Assembly (NCBI GenBank): GCA_002189035.1 | Contig: NEEC01000017.1 | Coordinates: 1,674,001 to 1,738,000, forward strand | Length of the DNA stretch: 64,000 nucleotides | DNA from: Utricularia gibba | Taxonomy: Eukaryota > Streptophyta > Magnoliopsida > Lamiales > Lentibulariaceae | Reading direction: 5' to 3' | Shown here: piece by piece, positions 23,988 to 36,258 of the stretch | How positions within the stretch are numbered: position 1 is the stretch's first letter | Layout: each line of letters starts with the position of its first letter | Translations under genes and position numbers: made by a program | Notes under the pieces: generated by a model | What the model saw: only the letters and a program-made list of their open reading frames with translations | Told to the model about the DNA's origin: nothing | The model's database searches: none

Positions 23988-26280
23988 CACTGCGATCAAA
24001 ATGAAGAAATCGGTTCCCAACCCCTATCAAGATGCACAATCGTAAGTCCAAATCATGAGCCATGACCCACAAGCACCATGGATTTCAACAAATGCGAAAA
24101 AATCACTCGAAAATAAGCTTCAAAAAGGGCACCTACCAACTGGGCGAAAAACCTGGTGCGAAGAACAACAGCGAAACGAGATGCGATGTGGGAGAAAGGC
24201 CTTAATTTGTGCCAAGTGGGAAGACGACACTGGCCGGGATCTCTGCTTTATACAAAACGGCAGCCATACAGATCCAGTTCCACTCCCGACGTTGACAAAC
24301 TTCAGAGGATAAATTTATTTATTTATTTATTTATTTATATTTATCACGCCGTGGAAATTTTAAAAAAATTATTTAATACAATTAATAAAATAAATTAATG
24401 GAAATTGCATACTTAATCCAGAAGCTTTGTACAAAGCTGAGAGTTCCCCTTATTACACAAAATGGGCTCTCCAGTTACATGAGAGTTCAGTTTCACTCTT
24501 CTCGCGTGGCCCAAACCTGTTTCACTGTAGATGATCCAATGGGCTTGGTTTAGGCCCAACCTGAAATTGATTAATAATGTTTGATATTATAATATATAAG
24601 ATATATACCCAATTTTACAAATATACTAATGAACTCTTAAAATAATAAAAAAATGGATAAAATATTTTAATTATTTATATGAAGATAATATATGTTATAT
24701 AGTTATGATAAAGAATGTTTCATAGATAAATTTTATAAATTTATATTTTAAATGATATTATATATAATAAATTTATTTAAAATAGACGATAAAAAAAAAT
24801 TCATCATTTGAAAAAAAATTATAAAAGGATTTTTTTAAAAAAATATGATTCTAAGGATTATTTAAGAGTTTTATAAATTATACGTATATTGAAAAACACC
24901 TTTTTTTAAATACATGTTATTCTCGTATTGTAACTATAAACAATTCTATTAAATACTATTATTGATTATTTTCTTTTTTTATTATTTTTTATGATCATTC
25001 ATATAGCTCAACGTCATTTGCACCTTATATTACATTTAGTTCTTCCCAAACGAAATGGAATCATCTACAATTGGTTTACAGAATTTTCGAGATTTGATTT
25101 TGTTTTTCGTAATGTCAACAATCAGTTTTTCATACTGGAATAAGGGATCTTTTCGCGTCCGTGAGCACAGCTCGTTTCACCTGCGTTCGAAATCAGCGTG
25201 AGTTGGAGAAGAGAGCTGCTGCTGCTGCATGTGGGAAACAAAGGGGGGTACTATTCCAATCCATTAGATCAGCCTAGTGGTTTGTGGTGTGACTCACTGC
25301 ACGCCCACGTGGCACGTGATCGATGGCCCTGATACACTTATTACACTTCACCCATAATACTCAGACAGGATATCCATGCAACATCGAATCGATATTCCTT
25401 CTTTGTCTCTTCATCTCACCAATGCACCTCCCCCCATTAGTTTCTAGAAGCACCCAGAGACATCGAGAAGAGTATTTTTTGCTGTATTCTCTTCTCTGCC
25501 CCAACGGTAAATCAATGAGCAATCTTGACAGAAGAAGCCTCCTGGGCCTGGAAAAGGAAGACCAAGCTCCTGGAGCAGTCACATGGCGATTAGGTTTTGA
25601 ACAAAGCTGTAGGTAGGTCTTGGGATGGCATTAGAGCTATGGAAAAGATGAAATTATTGGCAGAAATAGAAGAACTTCAGTATACATCCATTATGTACTT
25701 GTACATGAGATGCGACCCAATCATGCCTAATTATCCACCAAATAATGCAATACCTCTTTGACGATGACAACCACACGTCCATCATCACCCCTACACCCCA
25801 ATAATTCAGTCCCCTAAAGAGGAGGACCAGAGACTAAACATCTGCTTATCTTTCGTGTCCACAGTGGGCAGCCTTTTGGTTCTTTGGGGGTCCGAGATCG
25901 AGGTTTCTGAGCCTGGTTTTTTAACATGGGATGGGAGCAACGTGGGAATATCCCATAGTAGAAGAGAAGCCAGCTCAGAACCACATGCAGCTACCACCCT
26001 AAGCTACTTCATCTAGCATTGCAACTTTACGATGGATTTGGGCACGTACTCGGGGAGGTCCCGGGATGCCTGTTTTATGATATGCTGACCATCACAGTTA
26101 TGATGTGCAGAGTAGTTTATTGGGAATAAAAAGGGTTTTCTTACTGCAACCAACGACAAGGAGATGAGATGCTTCCTCGTTAAATGGTTGTGGTAATAAT
26201 TAGTGTTCTCTCTCTCTCTCTCTTGGTGTTTCTATAAATTAGTGTTCACTGGGTTTGGTGTTTTGGTCATCAAGGAGGTC
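23988..26280. promoter_or_regulatory. Divergent upstream region of PLD alpha and the SHINE-like gene
   Basis: 2.3 kb separates the two divergently oriented genes. The part near 23988-24310 is probably PLD leader and promoter. It is followed by an (ATTT)n microsatellite (about 24311-24345), an AT-rich core to 25100, and a more balanced stretch with paired G-boxes at 25306-25318. A TC microsatellite (26207-26223) near the SHINE-like start is flanked by two copies of AATTAGTGTTC (26198 and 26237). No gene is supported inside. Confidence 0.5.
25306..25318. promoter_or_regulatory. Tandem G-box / ABRE core
   Basis: CACGTGGCACGTG contains two CACGTG cores one base apart and also an ACGTGGC ABRE core. 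It lies about 960 bp upstream of the SHINE-like ATG and 1.3 kb upstream of PLD alpha. Such elements bind bZIP or bHLH factors and are frequent in ABA and drought promoters, which would suit cuticle and PLD genes. Function is inferred only. Confidence 0.45.
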
Positions 26281-26914
26281 ATGGTGCAGGCTAGAAAGTT
26301 CAGGGGGTTCGCCAGCGCCATTGGGGCGCCTGGGTGTCTGAGATTCGTCATCCTCTGCTGTATGTGTATGTTGGTACCTGATTCTTGTTGTTTCGGGTTC
26401 TGAGTTTTGTGTGTTTGTTGTTTGCAGGAAGAGAAGGGTGTGGCTGGGGACGTTCGACACGGCGGAGGCGGCGGCGAGGGCGTACGACGAGGCGGCGATA
26501 CTAATGAGCGGGCGAAATGCGAAGACAAACTTCCCCGCGCCGCCGGAGTACCAGTACAGCTCCGCGAACACCAACTCTCTTTCCTCCGTTCTCAGCGCCA
26601 AGCTTCGGAAATGTTCCAAATCGCCGTCGCTAACCTGCCTCCGTCTCGACACGGAGAACTCCCACATCGGTGTGTGGCAGAAGCGCGCCGGCTCGCGGTC
26701 GGATTCTGAGAACTCGAAGTGGGTCATGACGGTGCACCTAGGCAGCAACAGTAGCAGTACTACCAACAGTGGCTTCGATAATAATGGGGTTCTTCCACCT
26801 CCGCCGGAACCTCCCAGGGGCGTCGACCCGATCCAGATGATCGCCGGTGCCGGAATCGAGGAAGATGAAAGAATTGCCCTTCAGATGATCGAGGAACTTC
26901 TCAACAGAAACTGA
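26281..26914 (+). CDS. SHN: SHINE/WIN1-type AP2/ERF transcription factor, apparent 1-nt frameshift in exon 1
   Basis: AP2/ERF factor of the SHN clade, activators of cuticular wax and cutin genes. Exons are 26281-26359 and 26428-26914. Exon 2 carries the second half of the AP2 domain ([20 protein letters not shown]) and the clade-specific C-terminus ([31 protein letters not shown]). Exon 1 starts MVQARKFRG but then leaves frame. The G run at 26303-26307 has five G where six would give [19 protein letters not shown], which is present in the next frame right up to the splice donor. With one base added, the length is 188 aa, normal for SHN. The intron position in the AP2 domain is also typical. 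It is either a residual assembly deletion or a recently broken gene. Confidence 0.88.
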
Positions 26915-27239
26915 CGAAGGAAACCCAACCTCACTTCCATTCCGTACACAAGTATCCGAATTTGTTGTGTAACATATAATAAATATAATAATAATATAAT
27001 GATAATAATTAGAAGTATATATTATTTTACAATGTTTCCTGTCTTCTTCATTTTGGATTCGATTTTGGCTTTGGGCCTTCATAATGGGCCTCTCTTCTTG
27101 GGTTTCGGCTTTTTATCATCATAATTCATAACCATAATCGGCCCAATGCATTCATTATAATTTTTTTATCATATATATATTTTTTATAATTATAAAAATA
27201 TTTAAAAATATCTAAACTATACAAATTTTTAAATCATTA

Positions 27240-27480
27240 AATGACATCAAATATAGTTATGATACCAAATATAAAAATTCACTTTTTTATAGGATATTGT
27301 TTATTTTGATTACTTAATATTCATGATTTTATATTTTTTTTCGATAAAAATATTTAATGCAAAATTATAAAAGTCTCATATACTTTATCCATAACCAATA
27401 TAAGATTCACCTTATTCTTCCATACTTTATTGGGCCCGACTCTGATTCATCATATTTTAACCATTTTCTATTTCTTTAAT
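27240..27480 (+). repeat. Diverged interspersed repeat, copy 1
   Basis: Shares an ordered set of short blocks with 29410-29620: TGATACCAAA, then TTCATGATTTTATATTTTTT, then an AACCAATATAAGATTCAC block. The order and approximate spacing match the second copy. It looks like part of an old LTR or leader sequence; the family is not identified. Confidence 0.4.
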
Positions 27481-29409
27481 TTAAGTAATTCAAAATAAAA
27501 TGATTTTTATGACTCTCTAGACTAATTAAATTGAATAACTGTAGTGTTGACTTTCACTATTACTAAGACAAGAACACATGTTATGGCGCCTCTATTACAC
27601 AAGAAATAAATAGAATTTTGAAAACCGTAAACATCAACACATACCTTAGATATTAGGTATTATTGCTCAATTATTATTATTATTGTTGTTAAATTATAGT
27701 GGTTGGCTCGGACAATAAACAAAGAGTAATATTATTATTTTTCTCCGTGTCTCTCTCATCTTTTATATTATATTCACACATGAAATGTACATGGTTTTTT
27801 ATAAAAAAAAAAAATAAATTAATTACAAAATACTTAATTATTAGCCTTCAGTGCACTATTTATTTCTTAAAAAAGGTGTAAAATCTAATTCATTAAGATT
27901 TGGGGGGTAAGAATGCATAAATGGATTAATTTGTCGTCCATTAATTAAAAATTGTAAAAAATTACTTGTATTCCCAAGTGGGGACAGCTGTGACGCACCA
28001 CGACAGTACCGCGCTCGACATGCCGCTTTTGTGGGCCATCTTGGAATTAATGCAGAAAACTCTTAAATAATACTAGTGGTAAATAATGTTTTAATTTATT
28101 ATCCAATTTGATTATTTCGCCCAATTGGATTTATTAGAATTTCACTGTATTTATTATAAAAATAAGAATCACTGTATAGATATAGGATTTTAAATGTTTT
28201 TGAATGTTGTTTGATTTTGTATAAAATTTATTAGCTTCAAAAAGTCTATAATAGATTCCATTATTTTAAGAATCAAAATGAAGCATTGGTCTTCTACAAT
28301 TGATGTTGTCTAATTGATTTTTAGTTGTGAAGCATTCCAAATTAAATATTTTGATGAGGAGTATGTGATAAAAATACATTAATTATCATTTTAGAATGTG
28401 AACTGAGGAGGGAAAATATTTAAATAATGATATCATTCTATTTTTATATGAATTATTTTTTTATAAGAAAAAAACATAAAAACGTTAGAATTGAATATTC
28501 TAATTAGACAATATTGTACAACATTAATATATATTAAAACACAAACTCATATATTAGATGAGCTAATTTGATAGCATGAAATACACACCTATCCCTCCTA
28601 CTCCAAAAAGTACTTTTCAATAGTTGACTTTGCTTGTTATAGTAAAAGAAAAACTATTCTTTGCATGAGTTTCATTAATTAAAACATTAATTTCCATTTT
28701 ACTTCTAATTTGCTTCTTTTCAGACCTCACTTTTATCTATAAAATATTATAAAGAATTTAATTTCAAATTTTTATAAATTAAATTTGTCTTCAAATAGCA
28801 CAGTTTATTAATATTTTATTTTTATGTAAATTAATCCAATTCGCATTCAATCCTGAATAAAATAAAATGCGGTAAATTAGTATTTGACCAGGTATTTATA
28901 ATTTTTAAATAAAAAAAACTGATAATAGACGAATCAGAAGTGCCCACGTGCCCGTGGCCGATGTGTCCACAGTTAAGGTTGAGACAGCGGCTTCGATGGC
29001 ACTTGCCAGTTCCAACGATGAGCATTGATGGAGATTCGTTTCAACCCAATAATGTTATCATCATGTCACTTATTATAGTTTATTTTTTTGAAATTAAAAT
29101 AAAACCAATAAATGCGAATTAAACAAAAAAATAAAATAGATGAAACTAACTGATAAAAAAAATATCTTACCAAAAGGATCCGTGTCAAAGTGAGACATAG
29201 TGTGCGTAGGACGTGATGTGTCGGATGTGGATGGAGATGAGAAAATTAATTAATTTACTAAAATATAGTAAACTTATATGTCATATGATTTTAGAATCTC
29301 CTCCGTGGCCTGTAATAATGTGTTATACGGTTGCTAGGCATTTGGTTTTAGATTCTCTATCATTTACATACTCAACGTCGAGTACTCCTTATATCATCAT
29401 TGGCATATA

Positions 29410-29620
29410 TTCGGGTTTTGTTATGATATCAAATGTTAGTCAGTAATCACGTTATTTTTGTATAATATTATTTACTTTAAATATTCAAATTCATGATTTT
29501 ACGTTTTTTATTTCTAAGAAAAAAGATTTTACACAAGATTAGTAGCTGTTTAAACATATTCTCTTTCTCATATATAACCAATGTGAGATACGATTACGGT
29601 AAACTTCTTGTATTTTTTAA
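29410..29620 (+). repeat. Diverged interspersed repeat, copy 2
   Basis: Has TGATATCAAA, TTCATGATTTTACGTTTTTT and AACCAATGTGAGATACGA in the same order as the copy at 27240-27480. TGATATCAAA could be a decayed primer-binding site, but there is no coding evidence for a retroelement. Confidence 0.4.
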
Positions 29621-30411
29621 TAATTTGGTTAAAAATTAAATTATATAAATTTGGAATATATTTAATGAAAAATATTCATTTGTTAATAATATCATTATTC
29701 TCCAAAACATTGTTAGCAACACCAAAATAAGGAGATGAAAAATTTTGCATTGATCTTGTGGGTTTCCATTTCAATAGACGTGAATTGAGGTAAAATAAAG
29801 ATAGTACGATTACATTTATAATTAAAAATATTGAAAGTGAGAAAAAATGTAAAATAAAATTAGGAAATTGACTAAACAAAAATGACATTTGTTATTCGAG
29901 GAATAAAATAGCTTATTCATTATTTACTATTTGGAACCGGTGGACACCATTTGGGGTGGTCGGACCGGATGCTGAACCGGCTTCCCATAACCCTAGCTCT
30001 AGTGTTACTGTTGGCACTTGGCAATGGCATGCATATCCACCAGCCATGGGAAAGCATGTATTATTATTATTATTATGAAAAATATAATAATATGGATTTG
30101 GGATGGGATGCATCTGGAAGGTTCCATAGTCGAGGAGGCATGGGAGGATGATCAGCAGGGAAGTTTTTGAGCTTGGGGCGGTTAAAATAGGGTGGAGGGG
30201 AGGATTAGCAGGAAGCAGTAAGTGGTGTGCTGCGTCTATAAATGGAGGAGTGACTGGGTACTTGTCTTCAGGCCACGCACCCTCCACCTGTTAACCTCCG
30301 GAGCGCAACACGCACTTCTCGCCCCATTTCCTCGATTCGATAGATTGTCGTCTTCTCGCCAGATTTGAGGCTTCTTAAAATCCTGCGAATTCGGATCATA
30401 CGTGATCGAGA

Positions 30412-31480
30412 ATGAAGGATAACAATGCCAACCCATTGCGCCTCTCCTCCCTCAACCACATCTCGCTCGTGGTTCAATCCGTGGAGGAATCCACCTACTT
30501 TTACCAGAACATTCTTGGGTTTGTGCCGGTGCGCAGGCCCGGGTCTCTGAAATTTGATGGATCCTGGTGGGCAGAATTGAAATGCTTTCTTTCTGCTTCG
30601 TCTTTTTCTCTGTGCTGTGTTTCGATGGGTTGATCTGGGCCGCTTTCTGCAGGCTTTTCGGGCATGGGTTCGGGATTCATTTGCTCCAATCGGAGAATCC
30701 TGAAAGCGGGAGTCCCAAGAAAACCAAGATAAATCCCAAGGATAATCACATTTCATTCCAGGTATTGCGATTCAATCATTTAGCTTCATTGCTTCTCAAT
30801 CTCGCGGTATCCAAATCGGGCTCCGGTGGCCTACAGCTACATTAAATTACTATTGATAAACTGGGTTTGTTTTCCGCTTCTGAATCTACTGATATCCAAT
30901 TCCGGATTTCAAGTGCCCCTAGTTTAGTATCAGGGAAGAATTGGGTTGATTTTTCATGGGATGCAGGGGTGCCCCAGATGTATAAATCCAAGTAGGTGAT
31001 GTCGGGGAGCATTAACTTCTCAGGGTAGTGGTAGCTCAGTGCTTAGGGTCCACTGAGAAAGGACCCCAACAACAAAGCGGAACCCATGATTGTCATTCAC
31101 TGTTCATGTGCTAGTGATAGCTAACAAACACCCCCTGAAATGGGAATCCTCCAGAAGTTGTAATCTTCTGGAGGTACAATCAGATTCCCCGATCAAATCA
31201 GGTTCTCACTCAATTGAAATGTTCTTGTTTTGCAGTGCGAGAGCATGGAGACGGTGGAGAAGAAGCTGACCGACATGGGGATCGAATGGGTGAAGCAGAG
31301 AGTGGAGGAAGGTGGATCTATGTCGACCAGCTCTTCTTCCACGACCCCGATGGATTCATGATCGAAATCTGCAACTGCGACGACATGCCCGTGATACCAC
31401 TCAACGGCGAAATGATCCGTTCCTGCTCGAGACCCAATCTCCGGCCGCCGCAGCCGCAGCTCCCCAAAGTTAAATCATGA
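30412..31480 (+). CDS. Glyoxalase/VOC-fold family protein (At1g15380/At1g80160-like), 1-nt frameshift in exon 3
   Basis: Member of the plant glyoxalase I-like VOC superfamily; substrate unknown. Exons: 30412-30566, 30653-30761 and 31236-31480. Exon 1 has SLNHISLVVQSVEESTYFYQ and ILGFVPVRRPG; exon 2 LFGHGFGIHLLQSENPE; exon 3 MIEICNCDDMPVIPLNG. The potential metal ligands His (NHISL) and Glu (MIEIC) are present. In exon 3 the frame breaks between QRVEEGG and IYVDQLFFHDPDGF, at about 31309-31316 (GGTGGATC). One added base (for example GGN-GGA-ATC) restores a continuous 169-residue protein, the normal size. As written, translation would stop early. It may be an assembly error or a damaged allele. 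In Arabidopsis the homologue lies next to SHN1, as here (from memory). Confidence 0.88.
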
Positions 31481-32331
31481 ACTTGCTGCGCTTGTATCGG
31501 ATTCGTCGTCTTCCTCTTGTTGTACTATTGCATCTCTTGCCTGTACCTTACGTTTCCTTGTCCTTCGCTGTCGGTATTGTAATAAAATGAAACACCTGTA
31601 TTATACACGTATTAAATACTATTCTGGGAAATTAATTAATTATATTCCAGATAATACTATTTGTGTACAAACATTATCATTTCCAGTTTTCGGACAGGTA
31701 ATAATTCCAAAAACTGGAAATCAAATGTACATTAGATTCAAATTTCTAGATTTGTCTTTTTGAATTTGAGTTGACCACGTCGCCGAGTGATCACACTCAT
31801 CGCTTCCATACTCGCAACTCGAAAGACTAAATTCTCCAAAAAAGTCAACCATAAATTAATAAAATAAAATTTAGAAATCTGTAATTTTGTAGAAATAATA
31901 ATACGTTTCTAAATTTATATATTTTTAAAAAATTAAATAATTTATATTTAATAATAAAACAGAAAATTACCTTAAAAAACCCATATATTTAACATTTTGA
32001 TAAAATTAATTATTATGTTTAATATAGATTACGTATTTTATCTCCAATAATAAAATCAGTTCTTAAAGTTTTGTATATTGAACATAATTAATATCCAAAA
32101 GTTAACATATCAAATATAATTAATTTTTAAAAATTTTATATTTTTTTATCTATCATTAGACTCAAACATATTGAGTTCCCTATTGTTTAAAAACTACGTA
32201 TGATTAGTTTAAAATTAAAAACTAATTAACCAAAAAATTGAAAATAATAATAAAATAAGGAAAAGCATTTTTATAATTTTACATATATCCAAACCGCTCA
32301 TGAAAACCGGGTCAACGACAAGGATCAGGAA
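31481..32331. other. Convergent 3' flanks of glyoxalase gene and UVR3
   Basis: 850 bp between two convergent stop codons. The first 130 bp look like 3' UTR; 31610-32280 is AT-rich with no clear feature. Confidence 0.5.
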
Positions 32332-35015
32332 TTAAACCGGTGGAGTGAAAGAGAGCCGGGTTTGCTTGAGCTTCTTGTGCTTGTGCCCATTCTCCTCCTC
32401 CATCTGTCTTCTCAAGTTGCTCAGTTCATTTGCGCTCACGTTTCCATTCAGTTTCTTGTTCAGCTCGTAGGCCTGATGCAGCATCCGCTTGCATTCTTTA
32501 CTTGCAGCATCATGGTCTATGACTGAGCAACAGACAACTCCTCTGTCAAGTCTCCATTGGCGAAAGCAAGCAAAAAGGCAATGGGGTACCTGGTTTTGGG
32601 TAGTCTTTCCCAATGATGCACTTTGCTTTCACCTGCACGCTTAGAGGAGCCTTCCACGGCGCGTATATGTACTCCTTGGGCATGTCTACCACATGCTACT
32701 CGTCAAGAAGGAGCTTGGGAGTGATAATGGAGATGTAGGGGAGCTGAGGTACCTTTTAAGATGGGGAGGAAGTGCCTGATGTAGTCACCGTTGGGGTCGT
32801 ACTTCTTCCCGAATGATACCGGAGAATAGATTCGGTTGTACTGGAAAATGGGAAGAAACTTGGGAAGCTTGCAAATGAAAGGATATGGTAAAGAAGAAGG
32901 GAGTTCATCATCAACCTGGTAGAAGAAAGAAGAACAAGATAGCCACAGCCAGTTTGCATTGTTGATTGACCAGTCTGAATCGATTAGGAGTCGCTCGAAC
33001 ACGTCGCGGCCCTTTTCCCAGTGAAGGAACTGTCATGGGAACGAACAGCTACATTTGAGGACAATGAAGAGGGGAAAGAAACGAGTGTGGCAGTGAAGCT
33101 TTTGATCAGTACCAGGTCTCCTCGTGTTAGAAAGCAGGCAACGCAATGTCGAGCAAGATGGTGCATCCATCCCCATTTCCGCAACTGCGTCATAGTATTG
33201 AGATGAGAATCCATACATGAGTACTGTCTGTGGGGAAAAAAGGAATTCACAGATCACCTGAATCATTATGGCATCAATCCATGGAAATCCTGTCCTAGCA
33301 TCTCTCCAAGCAGCAAGCAACTCATCGTCATTTTTCCATGGTATCTACAGACAAGTGAAGTTAGATCAAACAAACATGCGCTTCGGTTGGAAAATGATGG
33401 ACCAACAAATGCCAGGTTCAAATGTCAAGGAGCTGAATCGAATGCAATGCAAGCTGATCAAAGGCTACCTGCTTGCATATTTTGTTGTCCTTCATCTTAT
33501 CAAAATTAGGCGTGCCAAAAGCGGCTGTGTAAAAGAACTCTCTCCACAACAACTGCAAAGGGATTAAACTTACATTGAAAGAAAACTACTGGAAACTAAT
33601 TTTATAAACAGAGAAAACCAACCTGCCCAAGAAGAGAGACTGGTGGAGATGTGTGGCTTTTCACGTTTTTCTGAATCTCTTGAATACATTGATAAAAGTA
33701 TCTCGAAGAAAGACACCCAAACTTGCATTGTTTCAAACAACATACTGGATTAGAAGGTTGCGCTTGTATTATCTATGACCAAACAAACGAAACAAGCTGA
33801 TAAACTTACTTTTAAATAAGGGGATAAAACGGTAGTTGCAGGTCTGAGAAATAATGATGGATCTCCCTTCGGTTTCTCAAATTTGGCCACCCACTCCTAC
33901 AGAAAATTTAGAACTTCATCATAAAATGGCCAAGAAAACTGCAAGTTGAATTGAATATTCTTACCTTGTCTGAAAGACATTCTCGTAATCTTTTCAATGC
34001 TTCTGATTCACCACCATGGAATGGAGTCTTATCATCCTATACACCCTGGGCCTATCACTTCAATTGAACTTGAAGGATATTCAGATAAATAGCACACATT
34101 GTACCTCTGGTATGTCCTCATACCCTAATTCTTCGATTGATGGAACATTATCCAAAACTGAGCAACGCCCAACATCTCCAACGGAAGGAAGCGGACTGAT
34201 ATCGGTTGAAATGGGGGTTGTAGCCCAAGAAGGCTCCCCAGCAAGCTTGACGAAAGATTGGAAACTCAATGGTGGCTTTCCTCCATTCTAAAAAGCAACA
34301 CAGATATAGAGCACAAGGTGATAACATGCCCACAAACGCTGCTCCTATTATTTGCACTATTTCATTCTCATTTACAGAACAACAAAATTTTACCTTCTGT
34401 ATAACTTCAGCCGGGCTGAAGATTGTATGGCTCACTGGGGAAAAAGTTTCTATATTTGCAGCTGAACAAAATTTCTGTAATAGGAAAAATAACTTTGAAC
34501 TCGTCTCAGGAGGTTATCAATCTCCAAAGAAAGAAGCAGCAAGAGTTTCATCAGCAGTAGTTTACCTTGACCTTATCGTCCATAGCTTGATAATAAGGCT
34601 CTGTGTCGAACTCAAAGCAGAGCGTTGTTATATTCCACTACCCCCACAAAAATCCCATCAATGGAAAAGCGAATAACAACGAAGAAATGAAACACAGAAC
34701 AAAAACCACCTCTTTCAGGCACCGAAAAAGAACTTCACATGGCTCTCCCTTGAGCACCAACAAACGGGAACCCAGCTTCTTGAGACCCAAATCGAGATCA
34801 ACAAGACTCTCGAGCAAGAACCTGATTCTGTTCAAGCCAGCCCGTTTGGAGCCGGGGGAGAAGGCTTCTGGGTCGGGCTCCATGTAATGTGGGTCGATCA
34901 CAAAAACCGGGTATAAAAACCCGGACCTTCGAGCAGCATGCTCAAGTGCTGGGTTGTCATGTATTCTCAGACCCTTCCTGAACCAAATCAGGGAGTTGGA
35001 CATGGAGGAAGCCAT
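32332..35015 (-). CDS. UVR3: (6-4) DNA photolyase
   Basis: FAD-dependent enzyme that uses blue/UV-A light to repair (6-4) pyrimidine-pyrimidone UV photoproducts. Fourteen exons: 34710-35015, 34566-34637, 34394-34474, 34105-34287, 33965-34036, 33810-33896, 33623-33721, 33469-33552, 33258-33344, 33113-33184, 32916-33029, 32753-32840, 32590-32685 and 32332-32522. All phases close, giving 543 aa. The photolyase N-terminus is [20 protein letters not shown]. The FAD and lesion pocket shows [40 protein letters not shown] and [20 protein letters not shown]. The (6-4)-type His in MHHLARH is present. A second ATG four codons in could also start. Sequence and exon number match Arabidopsis UVR3. The gene is intact. 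Confidence 0.97.
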
Positions 35016-36258
35016 GGCCGAATTCGGAAGTGAGTGCAACAGAGATGAACATCTGTAGAGAAGGGGATTTCCCGCCTAGGCAACCGAACCCACAACGTGG
35101 TTCGCTTCTAACCAAGCGTCCATGTGTCACATAGTGAAAAGACGCAAATGCCCCAACACACGAAACAAAATAGCTTTTGTCCAGCCATTCCCAGTAAAAT
35201 TTCTTTTGCATGAAGACGGACTCACCAAGGCTATTATCGTCCTTGTCAAATGAACTTCCGTATTATATCTGACCACGGAATTATTTCAACCTATAATTTT
35301 TTAAATTTACTTCAAAAAAATTTATAAAAAATTCTAAAAATTCAAATTTAATTAAACTCATGATAAAAAAAAAGATTCAATTTAAAAGTATGAATAAAAC
35401 CTATTTTAAAACATGGATATGGATATCAATGACGCCCGCACTCCCAAATAAACAGGAAGTAACCCGCCTATAAAATAAACCTTCCAATTGAATGCAAAAT
35501 GGTGCTGCTGGTCCAAGTACTATAAAAAAGAATTGTATGAATTCTAATTCCAGACGCAGACAGGGCACTAGAGAGGCAGCAGCTGTAAGAAAAAATCTCC
35601 CTTGTTGCACTCCTTGAGGCAAGATGATGAACATTGCGCCTGTTTGAATCAACAATACCTTAAGTTGAGTGTTTAAACAATACTGACGGTGGGGAGTCCC
35701 GGAGGCTGTTTAAACATGACATCCCTCCTCATTACACGATCTAAGGAGTATAGGAAGAGAACGGACCTCAATTGCCGCCATGGCCACCCACTCGGAAGCA
35801 CGCAAAATCTGTCTTGGGATGACTCATTCATGAGGAGTAAGCACTGCAAACTCAGCAAGATGGAAAGGAAAACAGTGAGCAACTACTACTGACTGTCCCT
35901 TGATGCTCACTCACAAAGCTATTCCCTATCAAAGAAATTCCTTGCAACTTGATGCTCTATATTCATTATAGAAAGTAGAGGTTCATTAGGATTTTGACGA
36001 GCAACTGTAGCACATGATATACATGACAATGCAAAAGCAATAAGGGGTAAATAATTGAAATAGAAAGAAAAAGTCTCAATGTATAAGACCTCTAACTTGC
36101 GCGTAAAGCCCTGATGTATGACAACAAAGCGAGCTAATAGCACATAATAGTATCAGTCAGGCTATATTGATTTGTAGTCAACCACTAGAAAAAGTATTGA
36201 TTACCAGCAAAAAAACTAGTACTAACCCCCCACCCTCCCTCCCCAAAACTAATTGGTC
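35016..36258. other. UVR3 upstream region and coatomer 3' flank
   Basis: 1.24 kb without a supported coding exon; both flanking genes run on the minus strand. The part from 35250 to 35420 is AT-rich. The balanced region 35430-36258 probably includes the long 3' UTR of the coatomer gene and the UVR3 promoter. No conserved reading frame was recognised. Confidence 0.45.

Larger units (their letters stand above)
26915..30411. other. AT-rich gene-poor spacer with diverged repeats
   Basis: 3.5 kb without a supported gene. Just after the SHINE-like stop (27065-27150) are several GGGCC/GCCCA elements. Two diverged copies of a repeat lie at about 27240-27480 and 29410-29620. Short trinucleotide runs (ATT/TTA) occur at 27670-27690 and 30058-30078. 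From about 29930 the composition becomes balanced and must contain the promoter and leader of the glyoxalase-family gene. Confidence 0.5.

Noticed and set aside
25323..25616. 97-codon plus-strand frame upstream of the SHINE-like gene
   Set aside because: No recognisable domain, odd composition and no splice context; kept as non-coding promoter sequence.
31024..31060. tRNA-like stretch (GGTAGCTCAGTG resembles an A box)
   Set aside because: No matching B box (GGTTCGANNCC) or acceptor stem follows; it lies inside the glyoxalase-gene intron.
34016..34676. Plus-strand frames opposite UVR3 exons
   Set aside because: The minus-strand exons match (6-4) photolyase throughout with closing phases.
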